Assembly: GCF_036346105.1 (NCBI RefSeq)
Contig: NZ_CP107811.1
Coordinates: 5,909,501 to 5,973,500, forward strand
Length of the DNA stretch: 64,000 bases
Direction: 5' to 3'
Source of the DNA: Streptomyces sp. NBC_00539
GTDB taxonomy: Bacteria; Actinomycetota; Actinomycetes; Streptomycetales; Streptomycetaceae
In this document: positions 25,857 to 34,208 of the stretch, one piece after another
Layout: the number at the start of each line of letters is the position of its first letter
Position numbering within the stretch: position 1 is the stretch's first letter
Made by a program: the position numbers and the translations under genes
The notes under the pieces: model-generated
What the model was told of the DNA's origin: nothing
Seen by the model: the letters and a program-made list of their open reading frames with translations, nothing else
Database searches by the model: none

Positions 25857-26366
25857 TCAGGCGCCAGGTGCCCGGTCGGCGGCCTCGGCGGCGGCGCGGA
25901 GGCGGGCGTACTCCTCGGCCATGGTCGCTGCCGTCCAGTGCGCATTGAGACCACTGGGGTTGGGGAGGACCCAGACACGGGTGGTTCCGATGGTGCGTTC
26001 CTGGGGACCGATCTTGGCCTTCGGCTCCTGGAAGGCGATGCGGTAGGCGGTGACGCCGACCACGGCCAGCCACTGGGGGCGCAGGAGTTCCACCTTGGCT
26101 GTCAGGGTACGGCCGCCCTCCCGGTATTCCTCGGCGCTCAGCTCGTCGGCGCGTGCCGTGGCGCGGGCCACGACGTTGGTGATGCCGAGGCGGTACGTCA
26201 GCAGCTCTTCCTGCTCGGCGGGGGCCAGCCGGCGCGGGGTGAAGCCGGACAGGTGCAGCACCGGCCAGAAGCGGTTGCCGGGGCGGGCGAAGTGGTGGCC
26301 CGTCGCGGCGGAGAGGAGCCCCGGGTTGATCCCGCAGAAGAGCACGCGCAGACCGCCCGCGACCAC
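25857..26366 (-). CDS. mug: G/U mismatch-specific DNA glycosylase
   Basis: The product from GTG 26366 is 169 residues. The catalytic-fold motifs of the Mug/TDG family are present: LFCGINPGLLSAATGHHFARPGNRFWPVL near the start and LPNPSGLNAHW near residue 135. It removes uracil or thymine opposite G in DNA. Family similarity appears to continue 16 residues upstream (LTPDELNAARDRVVPD), to a CTG at 26414 that overlaps the purB stop codon. No ATG, GTG or TTG exists there, so a CTG start is possible. The gene lies immediately downstream of purB. Confidence 0.88.
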   Translation of the reverse strand: MVAGGLRVLFCGINPGLLSAATGHHFARPGNRFWPVLHLSGFTPRRLAPAEQEELLTYRLGITNVVARATARADELSAEEYREGGRTLTAKVELLRPQWLAVVGVTAYRIAFQEPKAKIGPQERTIGTTRVWVLPNPSGLNAHWTAATMAEEYARLRAAAEAADRAPGA

Positions 26367-26410
26367 GTCGGGGACGACGCGGTCACGGGCGGCGTTCAGC
26401 TCGTCGGGGG

Positions 26411-27844
26411 TCAGAGGATCGACCCCGGCGTGTACCCGGCGGCCTCAGGGTGCTGCTTGGCGATGTCCTCGATGCGGGAGATCACCGTGGCGACCTGGTC
26501 ACCGGCCGCGCCCGTGAAGGACAGCTTGTCGGCCATCAAGGCGTCGAGCTGCGCCCGGTCCAGCGGCATCCGCTCGTCGGCGGCCAGCTTGTCCAGGAGC
26601 TCGTTGCGCTCGGCTCCCTGCTCGCGCATGGCGAGCGCGGAGGCCACGGCGTGCTCCTTGATGACCTCGTGGGCGGCCTCCCGGCCGACCCCGGCCCGTA
26701 CCGCGCCCATCAGCACCTTGGTGGTGGCGAGGAAGGGCAGGTAGCGGTCCAGTTCGCGGGCCACGACCGCCGGGAAGGCGCCGAACTCGTCCAGGACGGT
26801 CAGGAACGTCTCCAGCAGACCGTCGAAGGCGAAGAACGCGTCGGGCAGCGCCACGCGGCGGACCACGGAGCAGGAGACGTCGCCCTCGTTCCACTGGTCG
26901 CCGGCCAGCTCGCCGGTCATCGAGGCGTAACCGCGCAGGATGACCATGAGGCCGTTCACGCGCTCGCAGGAGCGGGTGTTCATCTTGTGCGGCATCGCGG
27001 ACGAGCCGACCTGGCCGGGCTTGAACCCCTCGGTGACCAGCTCGTGGCCGGCCATCAGACGGATCGTCTTGGCGATCGAGGACGGCGAGGCGGCCAGCTG
27101 CACCAGGGCGGTGACCACGTCGTAGTCGAGGGAGCGCGGGTAGACCTGGCCGACGGAGGTGAAGGCCTGGGCGAAGCCGAGGTGGGCCGCGATCCGCTGC
27201 TCCAGGTCGGCGAGCTTGGCGGCGTCGCCGCCCAGCAGGTCGAGCATGTCCTGGGCGGTGCCGACCGGACCCTTGATCCCGCGCAGCGGGTAGCGGGCCA
27301 GCAGGTTCTCCAGGCGGTCGTAGGCGACCAACAGCTCGTCGGCCGCGGTGGCGAAACGCTTGCCCAGGGTGGTGGCCTGCGCGGCCACGTTGTGGGAGCG
27401 GCCGGCCATGACCAGCTCGGCGTGCTCGCCGGCCAGCTTGCCGAGGCGGGCGAGGACGGCGACCGTGCGGTCCCGGGCCAGTTCCAGGGAGAGCCGGATC
27501 TGGAGCTGCTCGACGTTCTCGGTGAGGTCGCGGGAGGTCATGCCCTTGTGGACGTGCTCGTGGCCGGCGAGGGCGTTGAACTCCTCGATGCGGGCCTTCA
27601 CGTCGTGCCGGGTGACCTTCTCGCGCTCGGCGATGGAGGCGAGGTCGACGGTCTCCAGGACGCGCTCGTAGTCGGCGAGGGCGGCGTCCGGGACCTCGAT
27701 GCCGAGGTCCTTCTGGGCACGCATCACGGCGAGCCACAGCCGCCGCTCCAGCGTCACCTTGTACTCGGGGGACCACAGGACGGCGAGCTCCGCGGAGGCG
27801 TAGCGGCCGGCCAGGACATTGGGGATGCGGGGCTTGGCTGTCAC
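26411..27844 (-). CDS. purB: Adenylosuccinate lyase
   Basis: From GTG 27844 the protein is 477 residues. It shows the fumarase/aspartase superfamily signature SSAMPHKMNTR near residue 290, and the family segments MAGRSHNVAAQATTLGKRFA and AMPHK-type serine loop. PurB catalyses two cleavages in purine synthesis, SAICAR to AICAR and adenylosuccinate to AMP, in the cytoplasm. The start follows a TAGAAT -10 box with 8 bases between, so the transcript may have almost no leader. The open frame upstream is not part of the protein. Confidence 0.95.
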   Translation of the reverse strand: MTAKPRIPNVLAGRYASAELAVLWSPEYKVTLERRLWLAVMRAQKDLGIEVPDAALADYERVLETVDLASIAEREKVTRHDVKARIEEFNALAGHEHVHKGMTSRDLTENVEQLQIRLSLELARDRTVAVLARLGKLAGEHAELVMAGRSHNVAAQATTLGKRFATAADELLVAYDRLENLLARYPLRGIKGPVGTAQDMLDLLGGDAAKLADLEQRIAAHLGFAQAFTSVGQVYPRSLDYDVVTALVQLAASPSSIAKTIRLMAGHELVTEGFKPGQVGSSAMPHKMNTRSCERVNGLMVILRGYASMTGELAGDQWNEGDVSCSVVRRVALPDAFFAFDGLLETFLTVLDEFGAFPAVVARELDRYLPFLATTKVLMGAVRAGVGREAAHEVIKEHAVASALAMREQGAERNELLDKLAADERMPLDRAQLDALMADKLSFTGAAGDQVATVISRIEDIAKQHPEAAGYTPGSIL

Positions 27845-27852
27845 GTGTAGGG

Positions 27853-27881
27853 ATTCTACTTGGGCCGCCGCTGTGCGTTTA
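27853..27881 (-). promoter_or_regulatory. purB promoter
   Basis: On the minus strand, TAAACG (27876-27881) and TAGAAT (27853-27858) are separated by 17 bases. The GTG start is 8 bases past the -10 box and no ribosome site is seen. Confidence 0.55.
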
Positions 27882-27915
27882 CGCAGGTAGGGGACCCGTC
27901 CCGGATTGTGCCTTG

Positions 27916-28707
27916 CTACGAGAGCCGGTCGGGCGCCCAGGCCTCGTACGGCAGCAGCTGCGAGCGCTTCGCCGCCCGGCCGTCGCCGGAGGAACGGCCC
28001 GTGATCCGGCGGCCGATCCAGGGGAGCAGGTGCTGCCGGGCGAAGCGGAGGTCCTCGGTCCGGCGGGCGGACCAGGCAGGGGCCACCGACGGCGGCAAGG
28101 GGGCCCGCCAGTCCTCCTCCGGCGGCAGTCCCAACGCCTGCCAGACCGCCTCCGCGACGCGCCGGTGGCCTTCGGCGGTCAGGTGCAGCCGGTCCACGTC
28201 CCACAGCCTCGGGTCGGCGAGGACCGCGGCCCCGTACAGGTCCACGAGCAGTGCACCGTGCCGGGCGGCCAGCTCCTCCAGGATGGCGAAGAGCTCCTCC
28301 ATCCGCGGGCGGAAACGTTCCATCACCGGTCCGTTGCGGCCGGGGGAGCGCATCAGGACCAGGGTTCCGCAGGAGGGGGCGAGGAGCCCCACGGCCTCCT
28401 CCAGGTGTCCGCGCACCCGGCCCATGTCGACCTTCGGCCGCAGCGCGTCGTTCAAGCCGCCCACCAGGGTCACCACGTCGGCGCCCATCCCCGCGGCCAG
28501 GGGCGCCTGGTCCCGGGCGATCTGCCCGATCAGTTTCCCGCGGACCGCGAGGTTCGCGTAGCGGAAGCCCGGCTCCCGCGCCGCGAGGCGCGCGGCGAGC
28601 AGGTCGGCCCAGCCCCGGTAGGAGCCGTCCGGCAGCAGATCGGACATCCCCTCGGTGAAGGAGTCGCCGATCGCGACGAAACTGGTGTAAGACGCATTCA
28701 TCTCCAT
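27916..28707 (-). CDS. SGNH/GDSL-family hydrolase
   Basis: A 263-residue protein without a signal peptide. SGNH blocks are complete: FVAIGDSFTEG (Ser near residue 17), the Gly of AVRGKL, Asn in GGLNDALRP, and DRLHLTAEGH with the Asp-His pair. It should hydrolyse an ester or acetyl group in the cytoplasm; the substrate is unknown. The C-terminal 60 residues (WRAPLPPSVAPAW onward) are an actinobacterial extension. ATG 28701 is an alternative start. A TAGCAT box lies 9 bases before the first ATG. Confidence 0.88.
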   Translation of the reverse strand: MEMNASYTSFVAIGDSFTEGMSDLLPDGSYRGWADLLAARLAAREPGFRYANLAVRGKLIGQIARDQAPLAAGMGADVVTLVGGLNDALRPKVDMGRVRGHLEEAVGLLAPSCGTLVLMRSPGRNGPVMERFRPRMEELFAILEELAARHGALLVDLYGAAVLADPRLWDVDRLHLTAEGHRRVAEAVWQALGLPPEEDWRAPLPPSVAPAWSARRTEDLRFARQHLLPWIGRRITGRSSGDGRAAKRSQLLPYEAWAPDRLS

Positions 28708-28718
28708 GGCGCAGCGAT

Positions 28719-28762
28719 GCTACCGCGCGGTAGCCCGGTTCCGCACGGCCGTGCGGAACCGG
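28719..28762. promoter_or_regulatory. Two adjoining perfect palindromes
   Basis: GCTACCGCGCGGTAGC (16 bp, 28719-28734) abuts a 28-bp palindrome at 28735-28762 with arm CCGGTTCCGCACGG. The larger one can fold into the terminator of the CNNM gene ending at 28779. The smaller overlaps the TAGCAT box of the SGNH gene and could be an operator. Confidence 0.6.
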
Positions 28763-28778
28763 GATCCGGCGGCCGCGC

Positions 28779-29804
28779 TCAGGCCGTCGCCGGCCTGCCG
28801 AAGAGCTCGCGCAGCACGTCCTCCATGGTCACCAGGCCCGTCATCGCACCGTCCGGCCCCTGGACGGCGGCCAGGTGCGTGCGGCTGCGCCGCATGGCGG
28901 TCAGTACGTCGTCCAGCGGGGTCTGCGCCCGTACCTGCGCGATCGGGCGCAGCGCGGAGGCCGGGAACGGCTGGTCCCGCTGGGTCACGTCCGCGTCGAG
29001 CGCGTCCTTGACGTGCAAGTACCCGAGGATCTTGTGCTGCCCGTCGATCACCGGGAACCGGGAGTACCCGGACGTGGCGGCGAGCCGCTCCAGTGCCGCC
29101 GGGGTGATGTCCTCGCGTGCCGTGACCACCCGGTCCGCGGGCAGCACCACATCGGTGACCGGCCGCCGGCCGAGTTCCAGGGCATCGTGCAGCCGGGCGC
29201 TCGCCCGGACGTCGAGGAGCCCCGCGGCGCTGGAGTCCTTGACCATCCGGGCCAGTTCGTCGTCGGAGAACGTGGCCGCGACCTCGTCCTTCGCCTCCAC
29301 CCGGAGCAGGCGCAGGATGAGGCTGGCGAACGCGTTGATCGCGAAGATGGCCGGTTTCAGCGCCCGCGTCAGGGTCACCAGCGGCGGCCCCAGCAGCAGC
29401 GCCGTGCGTACCGGCTCGGACAGCGCCACGTTCTTCGGCAGCATCTCGCCGAAGAGCATGTGCAGGTACGTCGCCAGGGCCAGCGCGATCACGAACGAGA
29501 TGGCGTGCGTCAGCCCGCCCGGCACGCCGAAGAAGTCGAACACGGGTGCCAGCAGGTGGGCGATGGCCGGCTCGGCGACCACGCCCAGCACCAGGGTGCA
29601 CAGGGTGATCCCCAGCTGCGCCGCCGCCATCAGCGCCGACACGTGCTCGAGGCCCCACAGCACCGCCCGGCCGCGCCGGTCGCCCTGTTCGGCGTACGGC
29701 TCGATCTGGCTGCGCCGCACGGAGATCAACGCGAACTCCGCGCCGACGAAGAAGGCGTTGACGACCAGGGTCGCCACGCCGATCAGCAACTGGACCACGG
29801 TCAT
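28779..29804 (-). CDS. CNNM/HlyC-CorC family membrane protein
   Basis: A 341-residue protein. A DUF21/CNNM transmembrane domain with about four hydrophobic segments occupies residues 1-180 (LLIGVATLVVNAFFVGAEFALISVRRSQIEPYAEQG). A pair of CBS domains follows at about 205-330 (VVLPADRVVTAREDITPAALERLA, YSRFPVIDG, and LVTMEDVLRELFG). The C-terminal CorC_HlyC domain is absent, so it is the shorter of the two paralogues. Proteins of this family are implicated in magnesium/cobalt efflux. It overlaps the upstream paralogue by 4 bp. Confidence 0.9.
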   Translation of the reverse strand: MTVVQLLIGVATLVVNAFFVGAEFALISVRRSQIEPYAEQGDRRGRAVLWGLEHVSALMAAAQLGITLCTLVLGVVAEPAIAHLLAPVFDFFGVPGGLTHAISFVIALALATYLHMLFGEMLPKNVALSEPVRTALLLGPPLVTLTRALKPAIFAINAFASLILRLLRVEAKDEVAATFSDDELARMVKDSSAAGLLDVRASARLHDALELGRRPVTDVVLPADRVVTAREDITPAALERLAATSGYSRFPVIDGQHKILGYLHVKDALDADVTQRDQPFPASALRPIAQVRAQTPLDDVLTAMRRSRTHLAAVQGPDGAMTGLVTMEDVLRELFGRPATA

Positions 29805-31138
29805 CGCGCGTCCCCCGCATCCTCGTCACCGGCGGCCGCGGGGCGGCGCAGCAGTACGCGGGCCGCCCTTCGTCCGCTCGCGTCCACCACGTCCAGCCGC
29901 CAGCCGTCCAGCTCCAAACTGTCCCCGACCTGCGGGATCCGGCCCAGCTCGGTCGCTATCAGCCCGGCCAGCGTCTCGTACGGGCCGTCCGGCACCCGCA
30001 GGCCGATCCGGCGCAGCTGGTCGGTCCGCGCTGCGCCGTCGGCCGAGTACAGCTGCCGGCCGGAGGCGTCCGTACCGGCCGGGGCCAGGTCCGGAGTCTC
30101 GTGCGGGTCGTGCTCGTCACGGACTTCGCCGACGACCTCCTCGACGATGTCCTCCAGCGTCGCCACCCCGGCCGTTCCGCCGTACTCGTCGATCACCACG
30201 GCCATCGTCTGCTTGCCGGAGAGCCGGTCCAGCAGCCGGTCCACCGTGAGCGACTCGGGCACCAGCAGGGGCGCGCGCAGCAGCTGCGACACGGGGTAGC
30301 CGTGCCGCTCCTCGGCCGACAGGGCCAGGACGTCCTTGATGTGGACCGTGCCCACGACGGTGTCGAGGCTGCCCCGGTACACGGGGAAACGGGACAGGCC
30401 CGTCGCCAGCGTCGCGTTCGCGACGTCCTCGGCGGTGGTCTGCACGTCGAGGGCGGTGACCTGGACCCGCGGCGTCATCACGTTCTCGGCGGTCAGGTCG
30501 GCCAGGTTCAAGGTCCGTACGAACAGTTCGGCGGTGTCCTTCTCCAGGGCTCCCGCCTTCGCGGAGTGCCGGGCGAGGGCGACGAGTTCCTGCGGACTGC
30601 GCGCCGAGGCGAGTTCCTCGGCCGGCTCCATGCCGAACCGGCGCACCATGTGGTTCGCCGTCCGGTTGAGCTGGCTGATCAAGGGACGGAACGCCCGGCT
30701 GAACAGGCGCTGGGGGGTGGCCACGCGCTTCGCGATGGCCAGGGGGGAGGAGATCGCCCAGTTCTTCGGCACCAGCTCGCCCACCACCATCAGGACCACC
30801 GTGGACAGCACGGTGGCGAGCACCAGCGCGGTGGAGGAGGCGGCGCCCGGCGACAGGCCCATGGCCTGGAACGGCCCCTTGAGCAGTGCGGCGATCGAGG
30901 GCTTGGAGATCATGCCGATGACCAGGCCCGTCACGGTGATGCCGAGCTGTGCGCCCGACAGCTGGAACGTCAGGCTGCGGACGGCGGCCAGCGCGCTCTC
31001 TGCCCCCCGCTCGCCGCGCTCGACGGCGCCTTCGAGCTCACCGCGCTCGATGGTCGTCAGGGAGAACTCGGCCGCGACGAAGACCCCGCAGGCGAGGCAG
31101 AGCAGCAGCGCCAGGAGGAGCAGGAGCACTTCGGTCAT
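29801..31138 (-). CDS. CNNM/HlyC-CorC family membrane protein
   Basis: A 445-residue full-length member. It has an N-terminal CNNM domain (AAEFSLTTIERGELEGAVERG and four hydrophobic segments), a CBS pair (NVMTPRVQVTALDVQTT, SRFPVYRGSLDTVVGTVHIKD, VVIDEYGGTAGVATLEDIVEEVVG) and a C-terminal CorC_HlyC FAD-like domain (about 355-430). The ribosome site GGAGGTGA lies 8 bases before the ATG. It is co-transcribed with the shorter paralogue; such tandem pairs are common in actinomycetes and may work as heteromers. Confidence 0.92.
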   Translation of the reverse strand: MTEVLLLLLALLLCLACGVFVAAEFSLTTIERGELEGAVERGERGAESALAAVRSLTFQLSGAQLGITVTGLVIGMISKPSIAALLKGPFQAMGLSPGAASSTALVLATVLSTVVLMVVGELVPKNWAISSPLAIAKRVATPQRLFSRAFRPLISQLNRTANHMVRRFGMEPAEELASARSPQELVALARHSAKAGALEKDTAELFVRTLNLADLTAENVMTPRVQVTALDVQTTAEDVANATLATGLSRFPVYRGSLDTVVGTVHIKDVLALSAEERHGYPVSQLLRAPLLVPESLTVDRLLDRLSGKQTMAVVIDEYGGTAGVATLEDIVEEVVGEVRDEHDPHETPDLAPAGTDASGRQLYSADGAARTDQLRRIGLRVPDGPYETLAGLIATELGRIPQVGDSLELDGWRLDVVDASGRRAARVLLRRPAAAGDEDAGDAR

Positions 31139-31361
31139 CGGTCGGTCACCTCCGTCCCATGATCGGTCAGGAGGAGGGCTGTCGCGCGACGTCGTCGCGA
31201 CTGGGACCGGCTGCGGGTACTGGGAGGCTCGCCCATGGGCGGACGCTCACACCTTTCGATCGAGTGGACGTTCCCGGCAATGGTAAAGGAGGGGCAAAGG
31301 GAAAGCTCCGTGGTTTCGGCCGGATCCGCCGGATGCTGGGATCACCGTACGGGTGATCTTC
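31139..31361. other. Intergenic region upstream of the GNAT pseudogene
   Basis: No gene is supported in this stretch. A run of purines AAAGGAGGGG lies near 31285, but no reading frame fitting it continues into the pseudogene. Confidence 0.4.
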
Positions 31362-31773
31362 ATGGCGTTACCGCTTCGGCCGCCGACCCCACCGCCGTGC
31401 TCGACTTCTGGAAGGCCGCTGCCGAGGGTACGAGCATCAGCGACGACCCCGCGGGCGTCGAGCGGCTCCACGCCCGCGATCCGCACGCCCTGCTCCCGGC
31501 CTTCCGCGACGGCGAACCGGTCGGCACCGTGATCGCCGGGTTCGACGGCCGGCGCTGCCACCTCTAACGGCTCGCCGTGCACCCCGAGCGCCGCAGGCAG
31601 GGCATCGGCACGGCGCTGCCGGCCGCCGTGGAGGAGCGTTTCCGCGCCCTCGGCGGCCGGCGTGCGGACGCGATGGCGCTCGACCGCAACGAGCGGGCGC
31701 ACGCCGCGTGGGAGGCGGCCGCGTACCACCCGAGGGCCGGTGGACCCGAGGGGTCAAGCCGCTGAACGGCTGA
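31362..31773 (+). pseudogene. GNAT acetyltransferase gene broken by a stop and two frame changes
   Basis: The remains of a family member of about 140 residues are spread over three frames. The N-terminus MALPLRPPTP reads in the frame of ATG 31362. The body TAVLDFWKAAAEGTSISDD, through GTVIAGFDGRRCHL, reads in a second frame. That frame then meets TAA at 31565-31567, where intact relatives have Tyr in CHLYRLAV, and continues as RLAVHPERRRQGIG to AAWEAAAY. The conserved end, RWTRGVKPLNG, is in a third frame and stops at 31771-31773. Sequencing errors could explain part of this, but three lesions point to real decay. Confidence 0.75.
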
Positions 31774-31803
31774 CACCGGCGGCTCGCCCGACGGCGCTGC
31801 GCA

Positions 31804-31883
31804 GCCGCGGCGCTGCGTGGCCACGGTGCCGGACAGCCACGGTGCTGGGCGGCCACGTCACTGCGCAGCCACGTCACTGCGCA
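31804..31883. repeat. About five tandem 16-bp repeats
   Basis: Units of 16 bp start at 31804, 31820, 31836, 31852 and 31868. The last two are identical (GCCACGTCACTGCGCA); the others drift (GCCACGGTGCCGGACA, GCCACGGTGCTGGGCG). The array lies between the pseudogene and the methyltransferase stop. Confidence 0.7.
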
Positions 31884-31888
31884 GCCGG

Positions 31889-32554
31889 TCAGTCGACGCC
31901 CCGGCGGGCCGTCCCGAGGACGCAGTACGACGTCGGCAGCGCCGGCCCCCGCTCGGGGAGGCGGAAGGTCCGCTGCGAGACGATCCGGAAACCGGCGGCC
32001 TCGATCGAGGCCAGCGGGTCGCGCGCCGTATGGCAGTTGCCGAACAGGAGGGGCCAGACGGTCCGGTCCAGCGTGCGCTGGACGGAGGCCATGCCCGGTC
32101 CCGGCGCCAGACCGTGCTCGAAGAAGCGCAGCTCGCCGTCGGGGCGCAGCACGCGGTACAGCTCGGACAGGGCCCGCGGCAGACTCCGTACGGTGCACAG
32201 CACCAGGGAGGCGACCGCGGCGTCGAAGGCCTCGCTCTTGACCGGGAGGGCCTCGGCGACGCCGGGCACCAGATCCACCGGCACCTCGGCGCGCAGCGCG
32301 GCCGCCGCGGCACGCCGGCGCAGGATGCGCTCCGGTTCGACGGCGACGACTTCGGAGACGGCGCGGGGGTAGTGGGCGAAGTTCAGCCCGTTGCCCGCCC
32401 CGATCTCGATGACGCGGCCGGACACCCCGTGCAGGAGCTCGCGCCGGACGGCGGCGATACCGCCCCGCGCATCGGCGGTGGGGCTGACGCGGGCGTAGAA
32501 CCGGGCGAAGAGGGGGTGGTGGACGGGATCCGAACCGAGGGGTGAAGTGGGCAT
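31889..32554 (-). CDS. Class I SAM-dependent methyltransferase
   Basis: From ATG 32554 the product has 221 residues. SAM-binding motif I is VIEIGAGNGLNFAHYP near residue 44, motif II follows in VVAVEPE, and FDAAVASLVLCTVRSLPRALSELYRVLRPDGELRFFEHGL gives motifs III-IV. It belongs to the Methyltransf_11 group, whose substrates range from quinones to phospholipids. The frame extends 110 codons upstream over repeated DNA of the neighbouring lipoprotein gene and is not coding there. Substrate unknown. Confidence 0.85.
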   Translation of the reverse strand: MPTSPLGSDPVHHPLFARFYARVSPTADARGGIAAVRRELLHGVSGRVIEIGAGNGLNFAHYPRAVSEVVAVEPERILRRRAAAAALRAEVPVDLVPGVAEALPVKSEAFDAAVASLVLCTVRSLPRALSELYRVLRPDGELRFFEHGLAPGPGMASVQRTLDRTVWPLLFGNCHTARDPLASIEAAGFRIVSQRTFRLPERGPALPTSYCVLGTARRGVD

Positions 32555-32771
32555 GGCGGGCCTCCGGGCGGGTGCGACGGGTGCGTGTGCCCTGCCGGGC
32601 TGTTCCCCGTCCAGGCGGCCCACGAAACCGGGGGGCGCACGGTACCGGCCGCGACGGTGGGGCAGTTGGGCCGCGTGCGGTGAGTACGCGTACTCATGAA
32701 CCAGCCTCGGACCGTGCGGATAATCGGATGATCCGGCCCCTGTTGGGGCTGCCTCAGGATGTGGAGACCAA

Positions 32772-33443
32772 GTGAAGTTCCGCACCGACCTGACCCGCAC
32801 CGACCTGATCCGCACCGACCTGACGCGCACCGACCTGATCCGTACCGTGCTGCTCGCGACGGGACTGCTCGCGTTGACCGCCTGTGGGACCACAGTAGCC
32901 CCGGGCGCCGGTTCGGCAGCGGCCTCGTCCGCCGCTCCCTCCGCGACGGCGAGCGTCGACTACGCGGCGCGGGCCGCCGCCGCGGTGGAGCGCCACGACA
33001 AGCTGTTCCCCGAGATCGCCGCCCGGTGCGCGGGCAAGGCCGAGGTCCTCCCGACCCCGGTGGGCACGCCGGCCGGGCTGCCGACGGACCCCGAGGCGCG
33101 CAAGTACGCCGAGAACCACGGGTACAAGACCCAGGCCGGGCTCACCCCGGCGAGCCGGTGCCGGGGCGAGGCGCACGCCGAGCGGATCAAGGCGGCGCTG
33201 GGCGGTCCCGACGGCAAGGGCACGCCGCGCACCACGGAGGAGCTCCGCAGCCTGCTGACGGGGTTGGGCTACCGGCCGGACGGCAGGGACGTGTACGGGT
33301 CCGGCCCGCAGGACCTCGCGTTCGTGCTGTCGGTCCCCGAGAGCGGGCCCTGCGTCACGGGGTACCTGGGCACCCCGGTGCGGATCGAGGCCCACGGGGT
33401 GTACCTGGAGGGCGGCTGCCACGAGCCCCGCGGCGGCCACTGA
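32772..33443 (+). CDS. Lipoprotein with repeat-expanded signal peptide
   Basis: From GTG 32772 (GGAG 5 bases upstream) the product is 223 residues. The signal peptide is odd: residues 4-25 consist of RTDL(T/I) repeated about four and a half times, encoded by 15-bp DNA repeats. The hydrophobic core LLATGLLALTAC and lipidation Cys38 then follow normally. The mature protein has an Ala/Ser-rich linker and a small domain with four Cys residues (RCAGKAEV, SRCRGEA, GPCVTGY, GGCHEP), perhaps disulfide-bonded outside the cell. I do not recognise the domain. Confidence 0.75.
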   Translation: MKFRTDLTRTDLIRTDLTRTDLIRTVLLATGLLALTACGTTVAPGAGSAAASSAAPSATASVDYAARAAAAVERHDKLFPEIAARCAGKAEVLPTPVGTPAGLPTDPEARKYAENHGYKTQAGLTPASRCRGEAHAERIKAALGGPDGKGTPRTTEELRSLLTGLGYRPDGRDVYGSGPQDLAFVLSVPESGPCVTGYLGTPVRIEAHGVYLEGGCHEPRGGH

Positions 33444-33487
33444 CGCCCGAAGTCCCCGTCACGGCAGTGGATGCCCGGCCCCGCCCG

Positions 33488-34207
33488 TCAGGCCGGCCAG
33501 GCCGCCGCGAACGCCTGCGCCGACCAGGAGCCGTGCAGCGGCGCCGCGAGCCAGCCCGGCGCCGCGGCCCGGAAGCCGGCGGGTGCCAGGGCGCCGGAGC
33601 CCTGCGGGACCGCGCCGAGCAGCGGCAGGCCCGACACCGCGGGGAGGTCGGCCAGGTTGCAGCGCGAGGCGAGGTCGGGGGAGGCCGGCCAGCTGCCGAT
33701 CACCACGCCCGGCGAGGTGAGCCCCCGCGCCCGCAGCGCCTCCGCCGTCAGGGTCACGGAGTTGAGCGTGCCGAGGGCCGCCGGGGCGACGACCAGGACC
33801 GGCGCACCGAGCAGCCGCGCCGCGTCGGCCAGCGTGTGCCCCTCCTCGTCGAAGCGGACCAGGAGACCGCCCGCGCCCTCCACCAGGACCAGGTCGTGCG
33901 AGGCCGCCAGCTCCTTCGCCGCCTCCGCGACGACGGCAGGGGACAGCGTCGGCAGGCCGGCGCGGCGGGCCGCCGTGTCCGGGGCCAACGGCTCGGGGTA
34001 GCGGGCCAGTTCCCGTGCGGTGACGGAGGGCCCCGCGAGGCGCACCACCTCCGCCGCGTCACCCGGCTCGTCCGGCCCCACGCCCGTCTGGGCCGGCTTG
34101 AGGACCGCCACCGACCGGCCGGTGGCCACCGCGGCGGCGGCGACCGCCGAGGTCACCACCGTCTTGCCGATCTCCGTGCCGGTACCGGATACGAAGAGGA
34201 TCGTCAT
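33488..34207 (-). CDS. bioD: Dethiobiotin synthase
   Basis: From ATG 34207 the product is 239 residues. P-loop [14 protein letters not shown] is near residue 8; KPAQTG and VEGAGGLLV are the substrate and Mg regions. It closes the ureido ring of dethiobiotin from DAPA, CO2 and ATP. It is the last gene of bioB-bioA-bioD; its start lies one base after the bioA stop (TGAcATG). Confidence 0.93.
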   Translation of the reverse strand: MTILFVSGTGTEIGKTVVTSAVAAAAVATGRSVAVLKPAQTGVGPDEPGDAAEVVRLAGPSVTARELARYPEPLAPDTAARRAGLPTLSPAVVAEAAKELAASHDLVLVEGAGGLLVRFDEEGHTLADAARLLGAPVLVVAPAALGTLNSVTLTAEALRARGLTSPGVVIGSWPASPDLASRCNLADLPAVSGLPLLGAVPQGSGALAPAGFRAAAPGWLAAPLHGSWSAQAFAAAWPA

Positions 34208-34208
34208 G

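Noticed and set aside
28735-28762. 28-bp palindrome considered an insertion-sequence end
   Set aside because: No transposase frame or target duplication around it.
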